Notes: generated by a model not told the origin, from the sequence alone. DNA of 33,776 nucleotides from Nocardia vinacea NBRC 16497 (GCF_000308835.1 NZ_BAGN01000188.1:1-33776), one strand, 5' to 3'; positions 6,752 through 14,184 are shown, counted from the stretch's first letter. Numbers and translations are program-made.

Positions 6752-7389
6752 TGCTTGACCTCCTGGCGTTCCGCGCCGTTGCGGTTGAATCCACGTTCGC
6801 GCGCCACATCGGCGAGCAAACCTTTGAGCTGCTTGCGGCCCCGATGCAGCCGGGACATCACCGTACCGATGGGAGTGCCCATGATGTCGGCGATTTCCTT
6901 ATATGGGAAACCCTCGACATCCGCGTAGTACACCGCCATCCGGAATTCCTCCGGCAGCTCCTGCAGTGCGGCCTTGATGTCGTCGTCCGGCAGCGCGTCC
7001 AGCGCCTCCACCTCGGCCGAACGCAGCCCGGTCGAAGTGTGCTCGGCGGTGGCGGCGAGCTGCCAGTCGGTGATCTCGTCGGTCGGATACTGCGCGGGCT
7101 GGCGCTGCTTCTTGCGGTAGGAGTTGATGTAGGTGTTGGTCAGGATCCGGTAGAGCCAGGCACGCAGATTGGTGCCCTCCTTGAAGGATTTGAAGCCCTG
7201 GAACGCCTTGACGTAGGTCTCCTGCACCAAATCCTCGGCATCGGCCGGATTCCGGGTCATGCGCAGCGCGGCACCGTAGAGCTGGTCGAGCAACGGGAGC
7301 GCATCGCGCTCGAATCGCTGCACCAGCTCGGTATCGTCGACCGCGGCGCCGACCGCACCGTCGGTCACCACGTCATCGTCGCTCGTCAC
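6748..7389 (-). CDS. sigH: ECF sigma factor SigH (thiol/oxidative stress)
   Basis: A 213-residue ECF sigma factor from the GTG at 7389. Region 2 is DQLYGAALRMTRNPADAEDL onward to NTYINSYRKKQRQP, and region 4 is LPEEFRMAVYYADVEGF followed by the helix-turn-helix with IGTVMSRLHRGRKQL. It matches M. tuberculosis SigH and Streptomyces SigR, which control thioredoxin and protease genes after disulfide stress. I chose 7389 because it has AAGGGA at 7395-7400 with 5 bp spacing and gives the homologue's length (216 in M. tuberculosis). An in-frame GTG at 7515 would add 42 residues, like the SigR' long form. A SigH-type promoter lies upstream, indicating autoregulation. It overlaps the anti-sigma gene by 4 bp. 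Confidence 0.93.
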   Translation of the reverse strand: MTSDDDVVTDGAVGAAVDDTELVQRFERDALPLLDQLYGAALRMTRNPADAEDLVQETYVKAFQGFKSFKEGTNLRAWLYRILTNTYINSYRKKQRQPAQYPTDEITDWQLAATAEHTSTGLRSAEVEALDALPDDDIKAALQELPEEFRMAVYYADVEGFPYKEIADIMGTPIGTVMSRLHRGRKQLKGLLADVARERGFNRNGAERQEVKQ

Positions 7390-7515
7390 ACCAATCCCTT
7401 CGATCGCCGTACCTGCCAAATCTACAGGCGCGGCCGGATCGAGTGAGAACTGAGCGTCCCTCAGCGACGTCACGGGGCGTTCGTCGAGCAGAACCGGCAC
7501 CGACCTCTCCTTCAC
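7390..7515 (-). other. possible N-terminal extension of SigH (long isoform)
   Basis: From a GTG at 7515 (KERSVPVLLDERPV...) the frame runs without a stop into SigH, adding 42 residues. The SigH-type promoter at 7552-7577 would start a transcript near 7545 that includes this GTG. Its Shine-Dalgarno is poor, because TAGGAC sits only about 1 base away, whereas the internal GTG has AAGGGA at 7395-7400. Streptomyces SigR makes a comparable unstable long form from its own stress promoter. Confidence 0.45.
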
Positions 7516-7551
7516 GTCCTACAGCCGCCGTACGGCTTTCGTATCGCATGC

Positions 7552-7577
7552 AACATGTCCGCGCTCGACTGTGTTCC
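7552..7577 (-). promoter_or_regulatory. SigH/SigR-type autoregulatory promoter
   Basis: On the minus strand GGAAC (7577-7573) is followed by exactly 18 bases and GTT (7554-7552). This fits the SigR/SigH consensus GGAAT-N18-GTT with one change in the -35. It is about 35 bp before the upstream GTG of sigH. It lies in the 118 bp region shared with the divergent ybaK gene. Confidence 0.75.
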
Positions 7578-7633
7578 CGTAGCGAACTGCCCGCACCGAA
7601 AACGCCTTGCCGACCGCCATTAGGGTGACCGGC

Positions 7634-8128
7634 ATGGCAGGAGCCTCGACCCCGGCGATCCGCACACTGACCAAGGCCGGTGTGGCCCACCGCGTGCACG
7701 CGTACAAGCACGATCCGCGCGCCGACTCATACGGCCTCGAGGCGGTCGACGCACTCGCCGCCGAGGTCGGGGTAACGGCGGCGCAGATCTTCAAGACACT
7801 GGTGATCGAATTGTCGACCGGCGCGCTCGCGGTCGCGGTGCTGCCGGTGCCGAATACCTTGTCGCTCAAGGCGGCCGCCGCGGCGCTCGGTGCGCCCAAG
7901 GCCGTCATGGCGGATAAGGCGAAGGCCGAGCGAATCACCGGTTACGTACTCGGCGGCATCTCCCCGCTCGGCCAGCGCAAGCTGCTGCCCACCGTGGTCG
8001 ATGCCTCGGCATTGGCCTGGGACCGCATGCTTTGCAGCGCGGGACGGCGCGGACTCGAGATCGAATTGGCACCGGCGGACCTGGTCCGGCTCACCGATGC
8101 AGTAACCACACCAGTCACATCCGTATAA
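7634..8128 (+). CDS. ybaK: YbaK/EbsC-family Cys-tRNA(Pro) deacylase
   Basis: A 164-residue trans-editing deacylase that hydrolyses misacylated tRNA, typically Cys-tRNA(Pro). The key lysine is Lys54 in QIFKTLVIEL (Lys46 of the E. coli protein). The glycine loop that helps hydrolysis is GGISPLGQRK at 107-116. The central LPVPNTLSLKAAAAALGAPKA helix-strand is typical. The ATG at 7634 was preferred; GTG at 7625 is in frame and nearer to GGTGACC. In M. tuberculosis the equivalent place holds two adjacent partial-looking genes (Rv3224A/B by memory), so the intact copy here is of interest. It is divergent from sigH. Confidence 0.9.
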   Translation: MAGASTPAIRTLTKAGVAHRVHAYKHDPRADSYGLEAVDALAAEVGVTAAQIFKTLVIELSTGALAVAVLPVPNTLSLKAAAAALGAPKAVMADKAKAERITGYVLGGISPLGQRKLLPTVVDASALAWDRMLCSAGRRGLEIELAPADLVRLTDAVTTPVTSV

Positions 8129-8202
8129 ATCCGCACCACGCCAGCAATATTTGTGCGTTACTGAACAGGCCCAGATCGTCCGACTCGAGGATGTGATGCG
8201 AA

Positions 8203-8562
8203 ATGTCCGCGCGCCAGCGATTGTGCAGCACCGTGATCGTCACTCTGTTCGGAGTTCTCCTGCTCACCAACGGCCCGGTCGCGCTGCTAGCGCCCACGGC
8301 CACCGCCGCACCCGGCAGCCCCCTGGTGATCGACGTCAACGACTTCCCGTTCGACGAGCATGTCGTTGACGACGGGCCGAAGAAGAACAACACCCCGCCG
8401 AAGGATGAGAAGGCCGACAAGGCCGAGAAGTTGGGCGGCGGCGTCGCCGGCAAGGTCATCGACCTGGGCGGCGGCGTCGCTCGCAAGGTCATCGACTTGG
8501 GCGGTGGTATAGCCAAGTGCGCGCTGAATATCGTGACGGACAGCGTGAAGTGCCAACTCTGA
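8203..8562 (+). CDS. small secreted protein with three Gly-zipper repeats
   Basis: A 119-residue protein I do not recognise. A signal peptide is clear: MSARQRLC, then hydrophobic STVIVTLFGVLLLT, then a stretch ending PTATAAPG, with likely cleavage after about residue 35. The mature part begins acidic and Pro/Lys-rich (PKKNNTPPKDEKADKAEK). Three 11-residue repeats follow (LGGGVAGKVID, LGGGVARKVID, LGGGIAKCALN; residues 78-110), then a tail with Cys106 and Cys117 that could form one disulfide. No lipobox is present. The repeats resemble glycine zippers, which often mediate helix packing or membrane association. The start ATG has GAGGA about 11 bp upstream. A strong terminator follows. It appears to be a single-gene unit. 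Confidence 0.75.
   Translation: MSARQRLCSTVIVTLFGVLLLTNGPVALLAPTATAAPGSPLVIDVNDFPFDEHVVDDGPKKNNTPPKDEKADKAEKLGGGVAGKVIDLGGGVARKVIDLGGGIAKCALNIVTDSVKCQL
8431..8529 (+). repeat. three 33-bp tandem repeats within the secreted-protein gene
   Basis: Units 8431-8463, 8464-8496 and 8497-8529 each encode LGGG(V/I)A followed by a basic residue and a hydrophobic end. Units 1 and 2 are nearly identical in DNA; unit 3 has diverged (GGTGGTATAGCC). This indicates internal duplication. Confidence 0.85.
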
Positions 8563-8576
8563 GTCATCCCACAACG

Positions 8577-8615
8577 GGCCGGGCGATCACAGCAAGCTGA
8601 TCTGCCCGGCCTTTT
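8577..8615 (+). terminator. intrinsic terminator of the secreted-protein gene
   Basis: GGCCGGGC (8577-8584) pairs with GCCCGGCC (8604-8611), followed by TTTT. The hairpin overlaps the last codons and the stop codon of the convergent SRAP gene, so the same bases serve as a terminator on one strand and coding sequence on the other. Confidence 0.85.
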
Positions 8616-9378
8616 CCGTACCGGCCCGAGAGTCCAACGGCGCCAACAGCTCCGGACCGTTATTGCGCACGCTGTTGACCAGCGACGAGACCGGCCGCGC
8701 CACAATGCCCGCCACCGATTCGGCGCTCGGCGTCTCCAGCAGAGTGGCCGGCGCCGGATGATCCGGATCCAGCCAGGCCGCCCAATTCTCCTGCGGCATC
8801 GGCAGCGGCATCCGATCGTGGATGCGGGTGAGCTCGCCGACGGCATCGGTAGTCAGGATGGTGCACGACAGCAGCGATTCGCTCTGCTGCTGCGAACGGT
8901 CCCGCCATACCGACCACAATCCGGCCATATACAGCCGTGAGCCATCGGCATTCGCCATGAAGTACGGATGTTTCGCGACCTTGCCCTTGGCCCCGGTATC
9001 CGGTTCGACCAACCACTCGTACCAGCCGTCCATCGGAACCAGACAGCGGCGATACTTCACCGCATCGCGGAACGATGGCGTGGTCGCGGCCTTATCGGCG
9101 CGGGCATTGAACAGCGGTTTGCCTTTGACCGGCACGCCGGGTTCGGCGGCCTTGGTCCAGACCGGGATCAGGCCCCAGCGCATCCGCCGGACGCGCAACT
9201 TGGGGTCGTCGTCCGGGTGGCCGTGCTCATGGCGCTCCACCACGGTCAGTACCTGGGTGGTCGGCGCGACGTTGTAGTTGGCGGAACCGCCGTTGTCCGC
9301 GGTCGGCGTCTCGTCGATGGCGTCCAGTTCGGCGGCGAGCCGACCGGGATCGGTAGTTGTCGCATATCTGCCGCACAT
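8587..9378 (-). CDS. SRAP-domain abasic-site DNA-protein crosslink protein (YedK/HMCES family)
   Basis: A 263-residue SOS-response-associated peptidase-family protein. The initiator Met is followed by catalytic Cys2 (MCGRYA), which forms a thiazolidine link to abasic sites in single-stranded DNA. The other conserved residues are visible: Asn91 (FNARAD), Glu121 (DGWYEW) and His187 (IHDRMP). The RMRWGLIPVW motif marks the DNA-binding core. The start is fixed by the need for Cys at position 2. The family protects replication-fork abasic sites and is often damage-induced; no LexA box was noticed upstream. It corresponds to Rv3226c in the conserved order. Confidence 0.95.
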   Translation of the reverse strand: MCGRYATTTDPGRLAAELDAIDETPTADNGGSANYNVAPTTQVLTVVERHEHGHPDDDPKLRVRRMRWGLIPVWTKAAEPGVPVKGKPLFNARADKAATTPSFRDAVKYRRCLVPMDGWYEWLVEPDTGAKGKVAKHPYFMANADGSRLYMAGLWSVWRDRSQQQSESLLSCTILTTDAVGELTRIHDRMPLPMPQENWAAWLDPDHPAPATLLETPSAESVAGIVARPVSSLVNSVRNNGPELLAPLDSRAGTEKAGQISLL

Positions 9379-9510
9379 ATGTCGATACTTGCACGCGGTG
9401 CCGACAGACTCGGGAAGAATTGATGGGAGGGGTGACCTGGTGAGAGTTGTGGCATAGCATCATCTCAGAGAATGGTCGTTAACTTATCTCGGCAAGAGGA
9501 GAGACCAACC

Positions 9511-11019
9511 GTGACAACCATCGAGACCACCCCAACGGCGCCGGAGACGGCGCTGACATCGGTCGATCCGGCCACCGGAGAGGTCATCGCCACCCATACC
9601 ATCGCGGATGCGGACGCGGTGCGCGCCGCCGTCGCCAAGGCCCGTACCGCCGCGGCCACCTGGGGCGGGCTGAGCTTCGACGAGCGGCGCAAACATCTGC
9701 TGCGCTGGTCGAGCCAATTGGTCGCGGACTCCGCGGAGTTCACCGCGCTCATCCACAAGGAGAACGGCAAACCCCTCGACGACGCGTTCCTGGAGTTGAT
9801 GCTCGCGCTCGAGCACATCGCCTGGGCGGCCAAGAACGCCAAGAAGGTGCTGTCGCCGAAGAAGGTCTTCCCCGGCGCGTTGATGGCGAATTTCTCCGCG
9901 CGATTGGAACAGCGCCCGCTGGGTGTCGTCGGCGTGATCGGCCCGTGGAACTATCCGGTCTACACCCCGAACGGCTCCATCGCCTACGCACTGGCCGCGG
10001 GCAATTCCGTGGTCTTCAAGCCGAGCGAATTCTCCACCGGCATCGGCAATTTCCTCTCCGATGCGTTCAAGAAGGCCAATCCGGAGCTGCCCGAAGGCGT
10101 CTTCGAGACCGTCAATGGTTACGGCGCGACCGGCGCGGCGCTGGTTCAGGCCGGGGTGGACAAGATCGCGTTCACCGGCTCCACCGCGACCGGCAAGAAG
10201 ATCATGGCCGCGGCCGCCGAATCGCTGACCCCGGTGCTGCTGGAGTGCGGCGGTAAGGATGCGGTGATCGTCGCGAGCGATGCCGATGTGAAGGCCGCGG
10301 CCGATGCGGTCGCCTGGGGCGCCACCGCCAATAGTGGCCAGACCTGCGCCGGTGTGGAGCGGGTCTATGTGGACCGCTCGGTGCGCGACGACTTCGTCGC
10401 CGAGGTCGAGCGCATTCTGAAGGACATCAAGCCGGGCTCGGACGCCGATGCTTCCTACGGTCCGATGACCATGCCCAGCCAGATCGATATCGTGCGTCGC
10501 CATATCGATGACGCGCTGAAGAATGGCGGCACCGCGGTGCTCGGCGGGCCGGAGTCGGTCAAGGGTCCGTTCATCGAGCCGGTCGTACTCGTCGATGTGG
10601 ACGAGAACTCCGAGGCCGTGGCCGAGGAGACCTTCGGCCCGACCGTCACCATTCGGACGGTGGACGGCGTCGACGAGGCGGTCGAGCTGGCGAACAGGTC
10701 CAAGTACGGGCTGTCCTCGGCGGTCTACTCGAAGAAGAACGGCCTGGAGATCGCGCGCAGGCTGCGTGTCGGCGCGACCTCGGTGAACTCCGTCCTCGCC
10801 TTCGCCGCCATCGCGGGCCTGCCCTTCGGCGGTGTCGGCGATTCCGGAATCGGGCGCATCCACGGCGAGCCCGGCCTGCGCGAATTCGCCCGGCCGCATT
10901 CGATCGCAGTGCAGCGCTTCGCGATTCCCGGCATGGCACTGCTCAGCTACTCCCGGACCCAGTCCACCATGAAGCTGCTGCGACGCCTGGTCCCGATCCT
11001 GCACGGACGCCACAAGTAA
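9511..11019 (+). CDS. NAD(P)-dependent aldehyde dehydrogenase (succinate-semialdehyde dehydrogenase-like)
   Basis: A 502-residue ALDH-superfamily enzyme oxidising an aldehyde to its acid. The active-site set is complete: Asn147 in GPWNYPVYTP, Lys170 in VVFKPSE, Glu245 in LLECGGKD and catalytic Cys279 in NSGQTCAG. FTGSTATGKKI is the cofactor-binding turn. The C-terminus after the core is extended and basic (LLSYSRTQSTMKLLRRLVPILHGRHK). I chose GTG at 9511 because an AGAGGAGAG run at 9495-9503 precedes it; an earlier in-frame start would add 13 residues lacking similarity. The substrate is unknown. It is not part of an obvious pathway cluster, and a stem-loop follows the stop. Confidence 0.9.
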   Translation: MTTIETTPTAPETALTSVDPATGEVIATHTIADADAVRAAVAKARTAAATWGGLSFDERRKHLLRWSSQLVADSAEFTALIHKENGKPLDDAFLELMLALEHIAWAAKNAKKVLSPKKVFPGALMANFSARLEQRPLGVVGVIGPWNYPVYTPNGSIAYALAAGNSVVFKPSEFSTGIGNFLSDAFKKANPELPEGVFETVNGYGATGAALVQAGVDKIAFTGSTATGKKIMAAAAESLTPVLLECGGKDAVIVASDADVKAAADAVAWGATANSGQTCAGVERVYVDRSVRDDFVAEVERILKDIKPGSDADASYGPMTMPSQIDIVRRHIDDALKNGGTAVLGGPESVKGPFIEPVVLVDVDENSEAVAEETFGPTVTIRTVDGVDEAVELANRSKYGLSSAVYSKKNGLEIARRLRVGATSVNSVLAFAAIAGLPFGGVGDSGIGRIHGEPGLREFARPHSIAVQRFAIPGMALLSYSRTQSTMKLLRRLVPILHGRHK

Positions 11020-11030
11020 CCCGCCGCGAC

Positions 11031-11073
11031 CACGCCCGCTCGTTCACCGCCTATGAGCGATCGAGCGGGCGTG
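11031..11073 (+). terminator. stem-loop after the aldehyde dehydrogenase gene
   Basis: CACGCCCGCTCG (11031-11042) pairs perfectly with CGAGCGGGCGTG (11062-11073), a 12 bp stem with a 19-base loop and no T-tract. It starts 12 bp after the stop codon, so I read it as a terminator or mRNA end stabiliser of the U-less actinobacterial kind. Confidence 0.6.
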
Positions 11074-11094
11074 CCGGCGAATAGGCGTAATGAA

Positions 11095-11305
11095 GCCGCT
11101 CGGCAGCAATAATCACCACACCCGTCGATTTGCGACCGCACACCCGAGGTCGTCACTACCCGCGTGCGATCGAGCGGTGCGGGTGGCGAAGAAGCGTGTG
11201 CGGCCGATCGGCAATCACCACACCTCGATTCGCGACGACACACACACTCCAGGTCGTCACGACAGATGCGCGACCGGAGGGTGCGGTGGCGAATGAGCAT
11301 GTGTA
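11095..11305. repeat. two imperfect ~105 bp tandem repeats before aroA
   Basis: Unit 1 (11095-11202) and unit 2 (11203-11305) share ordered blocks: GCCG(C/A)TCGGCA, AATCACCACACC, TCGATT(T/C)GCGAC, a CACAC run, AGGTCGTCAC, a GCG-GATCGAGCGG/GCGCGACCGGAGG block, TGCGG(G)TGGCGAA and GC(G/A)TGTGT. Unit 2 starts with the palindrome GCCGATCGGC. The stretch 11020-11407 has no convincing gene on either strand; apart from the stem-loop above, this duplication is its main content. Confidence 0.7.
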
Positions 11306-11407
11306 ATGCGGTTGTGCGAGGCGGGTGTGGCTGATGGGGCGCGCGATTTCGGGGGCAGTTCGGTGACCGCCCGTGTGTCCGGGTTCGCGATGGGTGAAGA
11401 TGGACAG

Positions 11408-12700
11408 GTGAGTTTCTGGCCAGCGCCCCATGTCGATGTCCCCGTGCACGCGACCGTGACCCTGCCCGGATCGAAATCGATCACGAACCGGGCACTGATC
11501 CTGGCCGCACTCGCCGAGGGTCCGTCGACCATTTCCGGCGCGCTGCGCAGCCGCGATACCGAACTCATGATCGGCGCCCTGCGCGCATTGGGCGCCCGCA
11601 TCGAGGGCGACGCCGAAACGCTGACCGTGACACCCGCGCCGCTGCACGGCGGCACCGTCGACTGCGGCCTCGCAGGCACCGTCATGCGCTTCCTGCCCCC
11701 GGTAGCGGCCCTGGCCACCGGCGATGTCGCCTTCGACGGTGACGAGCAAGCCCGGGTTCGCCCACTCGGCACCATCCTGGAAGCACTGCGCCGGATCGGC
11801 GCGGAAATCGAGGGCGACGCACTGCCGTTCACAGTGCACGGCAAGGGTGCGCTGCGCGGGGGCGCGGTCACCATCGATGCCTCCGGATCCTCTCAGTTCG
11901 TCTCCGGACTGCTGCTGTCGGCGGCCCGGTTCGATGAGGGCATCGTGGTGCACCACGACGGCAAGGCACTGCCCTCGATGCCGCATATCGAGATGACGGT
12001 GGAGATGCTGCGGCGCGCCGAGGTCGCCGTCGATGCCCCCGCCGACAGCCGCAAGGCCCAGACCTGGACCGTCGCACCCGGCCCGATCCGCGCGGTGAAT
12101 TGGGATGTGGAGCCCGATCTGTCCAATGCGACGCCCTTCCTTGCGGCGGCCGCAGTCACCGGCGGCGAGGTCCGCATCCCGCACTGGCCGCGCCTGACCA
12201 CCCAGCCCGGTGACGTGATCCGGGAGATCCTGGTGCGCATGGGCGCCGAGGTAACCCGCTTCGACGGTGTGCTGACCGTGCACGGCCCGGAGCGCCTGGC
12301 CGGTATCGATATCGATCTGCACGATGTCGGCGAGTTGACCCCGACCGTGGCCGCCCTTGCGGCGCTCGCGGATTCGCCGTCCTGGCTGCGCGGTATCGCG
12401 CATCTGCGCGGTCACGAGACCGATCGGCTCGCGGCCCTGTCCACCGAGATCAACCGGCTCGGCGGCAATGTCACCGAGACCGACGACGGACTCGAGATCA
12501 CCCCGGCCCCGCTGCACGGCGGCCGCTGGCATTCCTATGCCGACCACCGAATGGCAACGGCCGGTGCGATTCTCGGACTCCGGGTGCCCGGCGTGGAAAT
12601 CGAGGATATCGGCACCACGGCCAAGACGCTGCCCGGATTCGTCGGCCTGTGGGAACAGATGCTCGATCCCACGCTCTCGGATCAGGGAGCGGCCCGCTGA
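11408..12700 (+). CDS. aroA: 3-phosphoshikimate 1-carboxyvinyltransferase (EPSP synthase)
   Basis: A 430-residue EPSP synthase, the sixth shikimate-pathway step, which joins phosphoenolpyruvate to shikimate-3-phosphate. Signatures run in order: LPGSKSITNRALIL near the N-terminus (Lys23), LAGTVMRFLPPVAAL, DGDEQARVRPLGTI, SGSSQFVSGLLL, VGELTPTVAALAALA, HLRGHETDRLAALSTEI and YADHRMATAGAI near the end. Length is standard. The GTG at 11408 aligns with the M. tuberculosis start (WPAP at residues 4-7); an in-frame ATG at 11390 would add six residues and is a fair alternative. The 3' end contains the AGGGAG that appears to serve rsgA, and the stop overlaps the rsgA start. Confidence 0.95.
   Translation: MSFWPAPHVDVPVHATVTLPGSKSITNRALILAALAEGPSTISGALRSRDTELMIGALRALGARIEGDAETLTVTPAPLHGGTVDCGLAGTVMRFLPPVAALATGDVAFDGDEQARVRPLGTILEALRRIGAEIEGDALPFTVHGKGALRGGAVTIDASGSSQFVSGLLLSAARFDEGIVVHHDGKALPSMPHIEMTVEMLRRAEVAVDAPADSRKAQTWTVAPGPIRAVNWDVEPDLSNATPFLAAAAVTGGEVRIPHWPRLTTQPGDVIREILVRMGAEVTRFDGVLTVHGPERLAGIDIDLHDVGELTPTVAALAALADSPSWLRGIAHLRGHETDRLAALSTEINRLGGNVTETDDGLEITPAPLHGGRWHSYADHRMATAGAILGLRVPGVEIEDIGTTAKTLPGFVGLWEQMLDPTLSDQGAAR
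12684..12689 (+). promoter_or_regulatory. Shine-Dalgarno deciding a CTG start for rsgA
   Basis: AGGGAG inside the last aroA codons lies 7 bp before CTG at 12697. The CTG overlaps the aroA stop as CTGA. No ATG, GTG or TTG is better placed for the conserved rsgA N-terminus. Confidence 0.55.
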
Positions 12701-13683
12701 GAAAGCGCGAGTACGACGAGTCGGATGTCCGGGTGCGCCCGGGCAAATCCTCTCGTCCACGCACGAAAACCCGTCCGCAGCACAATGATGCGGAATCGGC
12801 CATGGTCGTCTCGGTGGACCGCGGCCGCTGGGGTTGCGTGCTCGGCGGCGATCCGGCCAAGCTGATCGTCGCCATGCGGGCCAGGGAACTGGGCCGCACC
12901 CCGATCGTCGTCGGCGATCAGGTCGACGTGGTCGGCGATCTGTCCGGCAAACCCGATACCCTGGCCCGCATCGTCCGCGTCGGGGAACGTCGAACCGTCC
13001 TGCGCCGCACCGCCGATGACACCGATCCCTTCGAACGGATCGTCGTCGGCAATGCCGAACAGCTGTTCATCGTGGTCGCCCTCGCCGATCCGCCGCCGCG
13101 CACCGGTTTCGTCGAACGTGCCATGGTCGCCGCGTATGCCGGTGGACTGCAACCGATTCTGTGTTTGACCAAACACGATCTGGCCGCCGAATCCGAATTC
13201 GCCGCCGCCTTCGACGATCTCGACCTCACCATCATCTACGGCGGCATCGACGACCCGAGCGAACCGGTCCTCGATCTGCTCACCGACCGACTCACCGCCT
13301 TCATCGGCCACTCCGGCGTCGGCAAATCGACGCTGGTGAATCGCCTTGTACCCGATGCGGATCGGGCGGTCGGCGAAGTCTCCGGCGTGGGCAAGGGCAA
13401 ACACACCTCAACCCAATCGGTCGCCCTACCGCTCCCCAACGGCGGCTGGGTCATCGACACACCCGGTGTCCGTTCCTTCGGACTGGCTCACATCACGCCC
13501 GACGATGTCATCGCCGCCTTCACCGATCTGGCCGCCGCCATCGAGGATTGTCCCCGCGGCTGCACCCATCTCGGTCCCCCAGCGGATCCGGAATGCGCGC
13601 TGGATACCTTGCCCGGCAAGGAACGCCGCGTCGCCGCGATCCGTCTCCTGCTGACCGCGCTGAACTCCAACGAATCCTGGTAG
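12697..13683 (+). CDS. rsgA: ribosome small-subunit-dependent GTPase A
   Basis: A circularly permuted GTPase that assists late 30S maturation. From the CTG at 12697 it has 328 residues, near the 330 of the M. tuberculosis protein. An OB-fold region (~35-115) is followed by motif order G4-G1-G3: TKHD 158-161, GHSGVGKST 204-212, DTPG 254-257. The zinc domain ligands are Cys285, Cys289, His291 and Cys300. The N-terminal EYDESDVRVRPGKSSRPRTK stretch is conserved in mycobacteria, which rules out the ATG at 12802. GTG at 12649 is the only upstream canonical start, but it would overlap aroA by 52 bp. The CTGA overlap and the AGGGAG suggest coupling to aroA. Confidence 0.9.
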   Translation: MRKREYDESDVRVRPGKSSRPRTKTRPQHNDAESAMVVSVDRGRWGCVLGGDPAKLIVAMRARELGRTPIVVGDQVDVVGDLSGKPDTLARIVRVGERRTVLRRTADDTDPFERIVVGNAEQLFIVVALADPPPRTGFVERAMVAAYAGGLQPILCLTKHDLAAESEFAAAFDDLDLTIIYGGIDDPSEPVLDLLTDRLTAFIGHSGVGKSTLVNRLVPDADRAVGEVSGVGKGKHTSTQSVALPLPNGGWVIDTPGVRSFGLAHITPDDVIAAFTDLAAAIEDCPRGCTHLGPPADPECALDTLPGKERRVAAIRLLLTALNSNESW

Positions 13684-14061
13684 TCAGTGCCCGTCGGCCT
13701 GTTCAGGCGCGAAGGGCCATTCCTCGAATCGGTCGCAGCGACCGTCGGAGTCGAACCGCAATACCCACAGATCCCGCCAGCGCGACAACGTATCCCACCG
13801 ATACTCCACGCTCACCCGCACCACGGCGGTCGAATCCTGCACCGCGACAACCTCGGCCGCCATCGTGAACGCCTCATCCGGCCCACTGCGCTCGGCCTCC
13901 CAGAACACCTCGAGCGGTTCGAGACCGACAATCGGTTCCGCCCATGGCGACACCAGGTACTCGACGTCGCGGGTGAACAGCTCCCCGAGCATCGCGGTAC
14001 CCGGCGCACGCCAGGCCCGTTCATAACCACCGACCCATTTCTGCACAGCGTCCCGGTCCAC
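13684..14061 (-). CDS. NTF2/SnoaL-like small protein
   Basis: About 125 residues with an NTF2-like cone-fold pattern: an N-terminal helix (DRDAVQKWVGGYERAWRAPG), FTRDVEYLVSPWAEPIVG, then the strands VEYRWDTLSRWRDLWVLRFDSD and DRFEEWPF. Members range from polyketide cyclases to epoxide hydrolases and non-enzymatic proteins. No catalytic Asp-His pair is evident, so no activity is assigned. The GTG at 14061 gives the usual start just before the first helix; GTGs at 14085 and 14088 would add 8-9 residues. It converges with rsgA, whose stop abuts its own (13683/13684). Confidence 0.7.
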   Translation of the reverse strand: MDRDAVQKWVGGYERAWRAPGTAMLGELFTRDVEYLVSPWAEPIVGLEPLEVFWEAERSGPDEAFTMAAEVVAVQDSTAVVRVSVEYRWDTLSRWRDLWVLRFDSDGRCDRFEEWPFAPEQADGH

Positions 14062-14148
14062 GCCTCGTAAGCTACTCCGCCGCACCACCCCTCGTGGGTG
14101 TTAGCGACTGCTTGCAGGTCGCTCGAAAGAGTCCGCTTCACCGACGAC

Positions 14149-14184
14149 GAAGGCGCCCACGGACTCGAGTCCATGGGCGCCTTC
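14149..14184. terminator. long perfect hairpin after secA
   Basis: GAAGGCGCCCA (14149-14159) pairs with TGGGCGCCTTC (14174-14184), and the interior GGACTC/GAGTCC pairs as well, giving an almost uninterrupted stem 9 bp beyond the secA stop codon. There is no T-tract. Its arm closely resembles the terminator at 23778-23809 (GAAGGCACCCACGGA). Confidence 0.7.

Noticed and set aside
9484..11013. Minus-strand 509-codon frame opposite the aldehyde dehydrogenase gene
   Set aside because: The plus strand has all catalytic residues of an aldehyde dehydrogenase; the antisense product is Arg/Gly/His-rich without motifs.
11156..11407. Coding sequence on either strand between the aldehyde dehydrogenase gene and aroA
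   Set aside because: Open frames exist, but translations are Arg/His-rich and the tandem duplicate units shift frame between copies, which argues against a protein.
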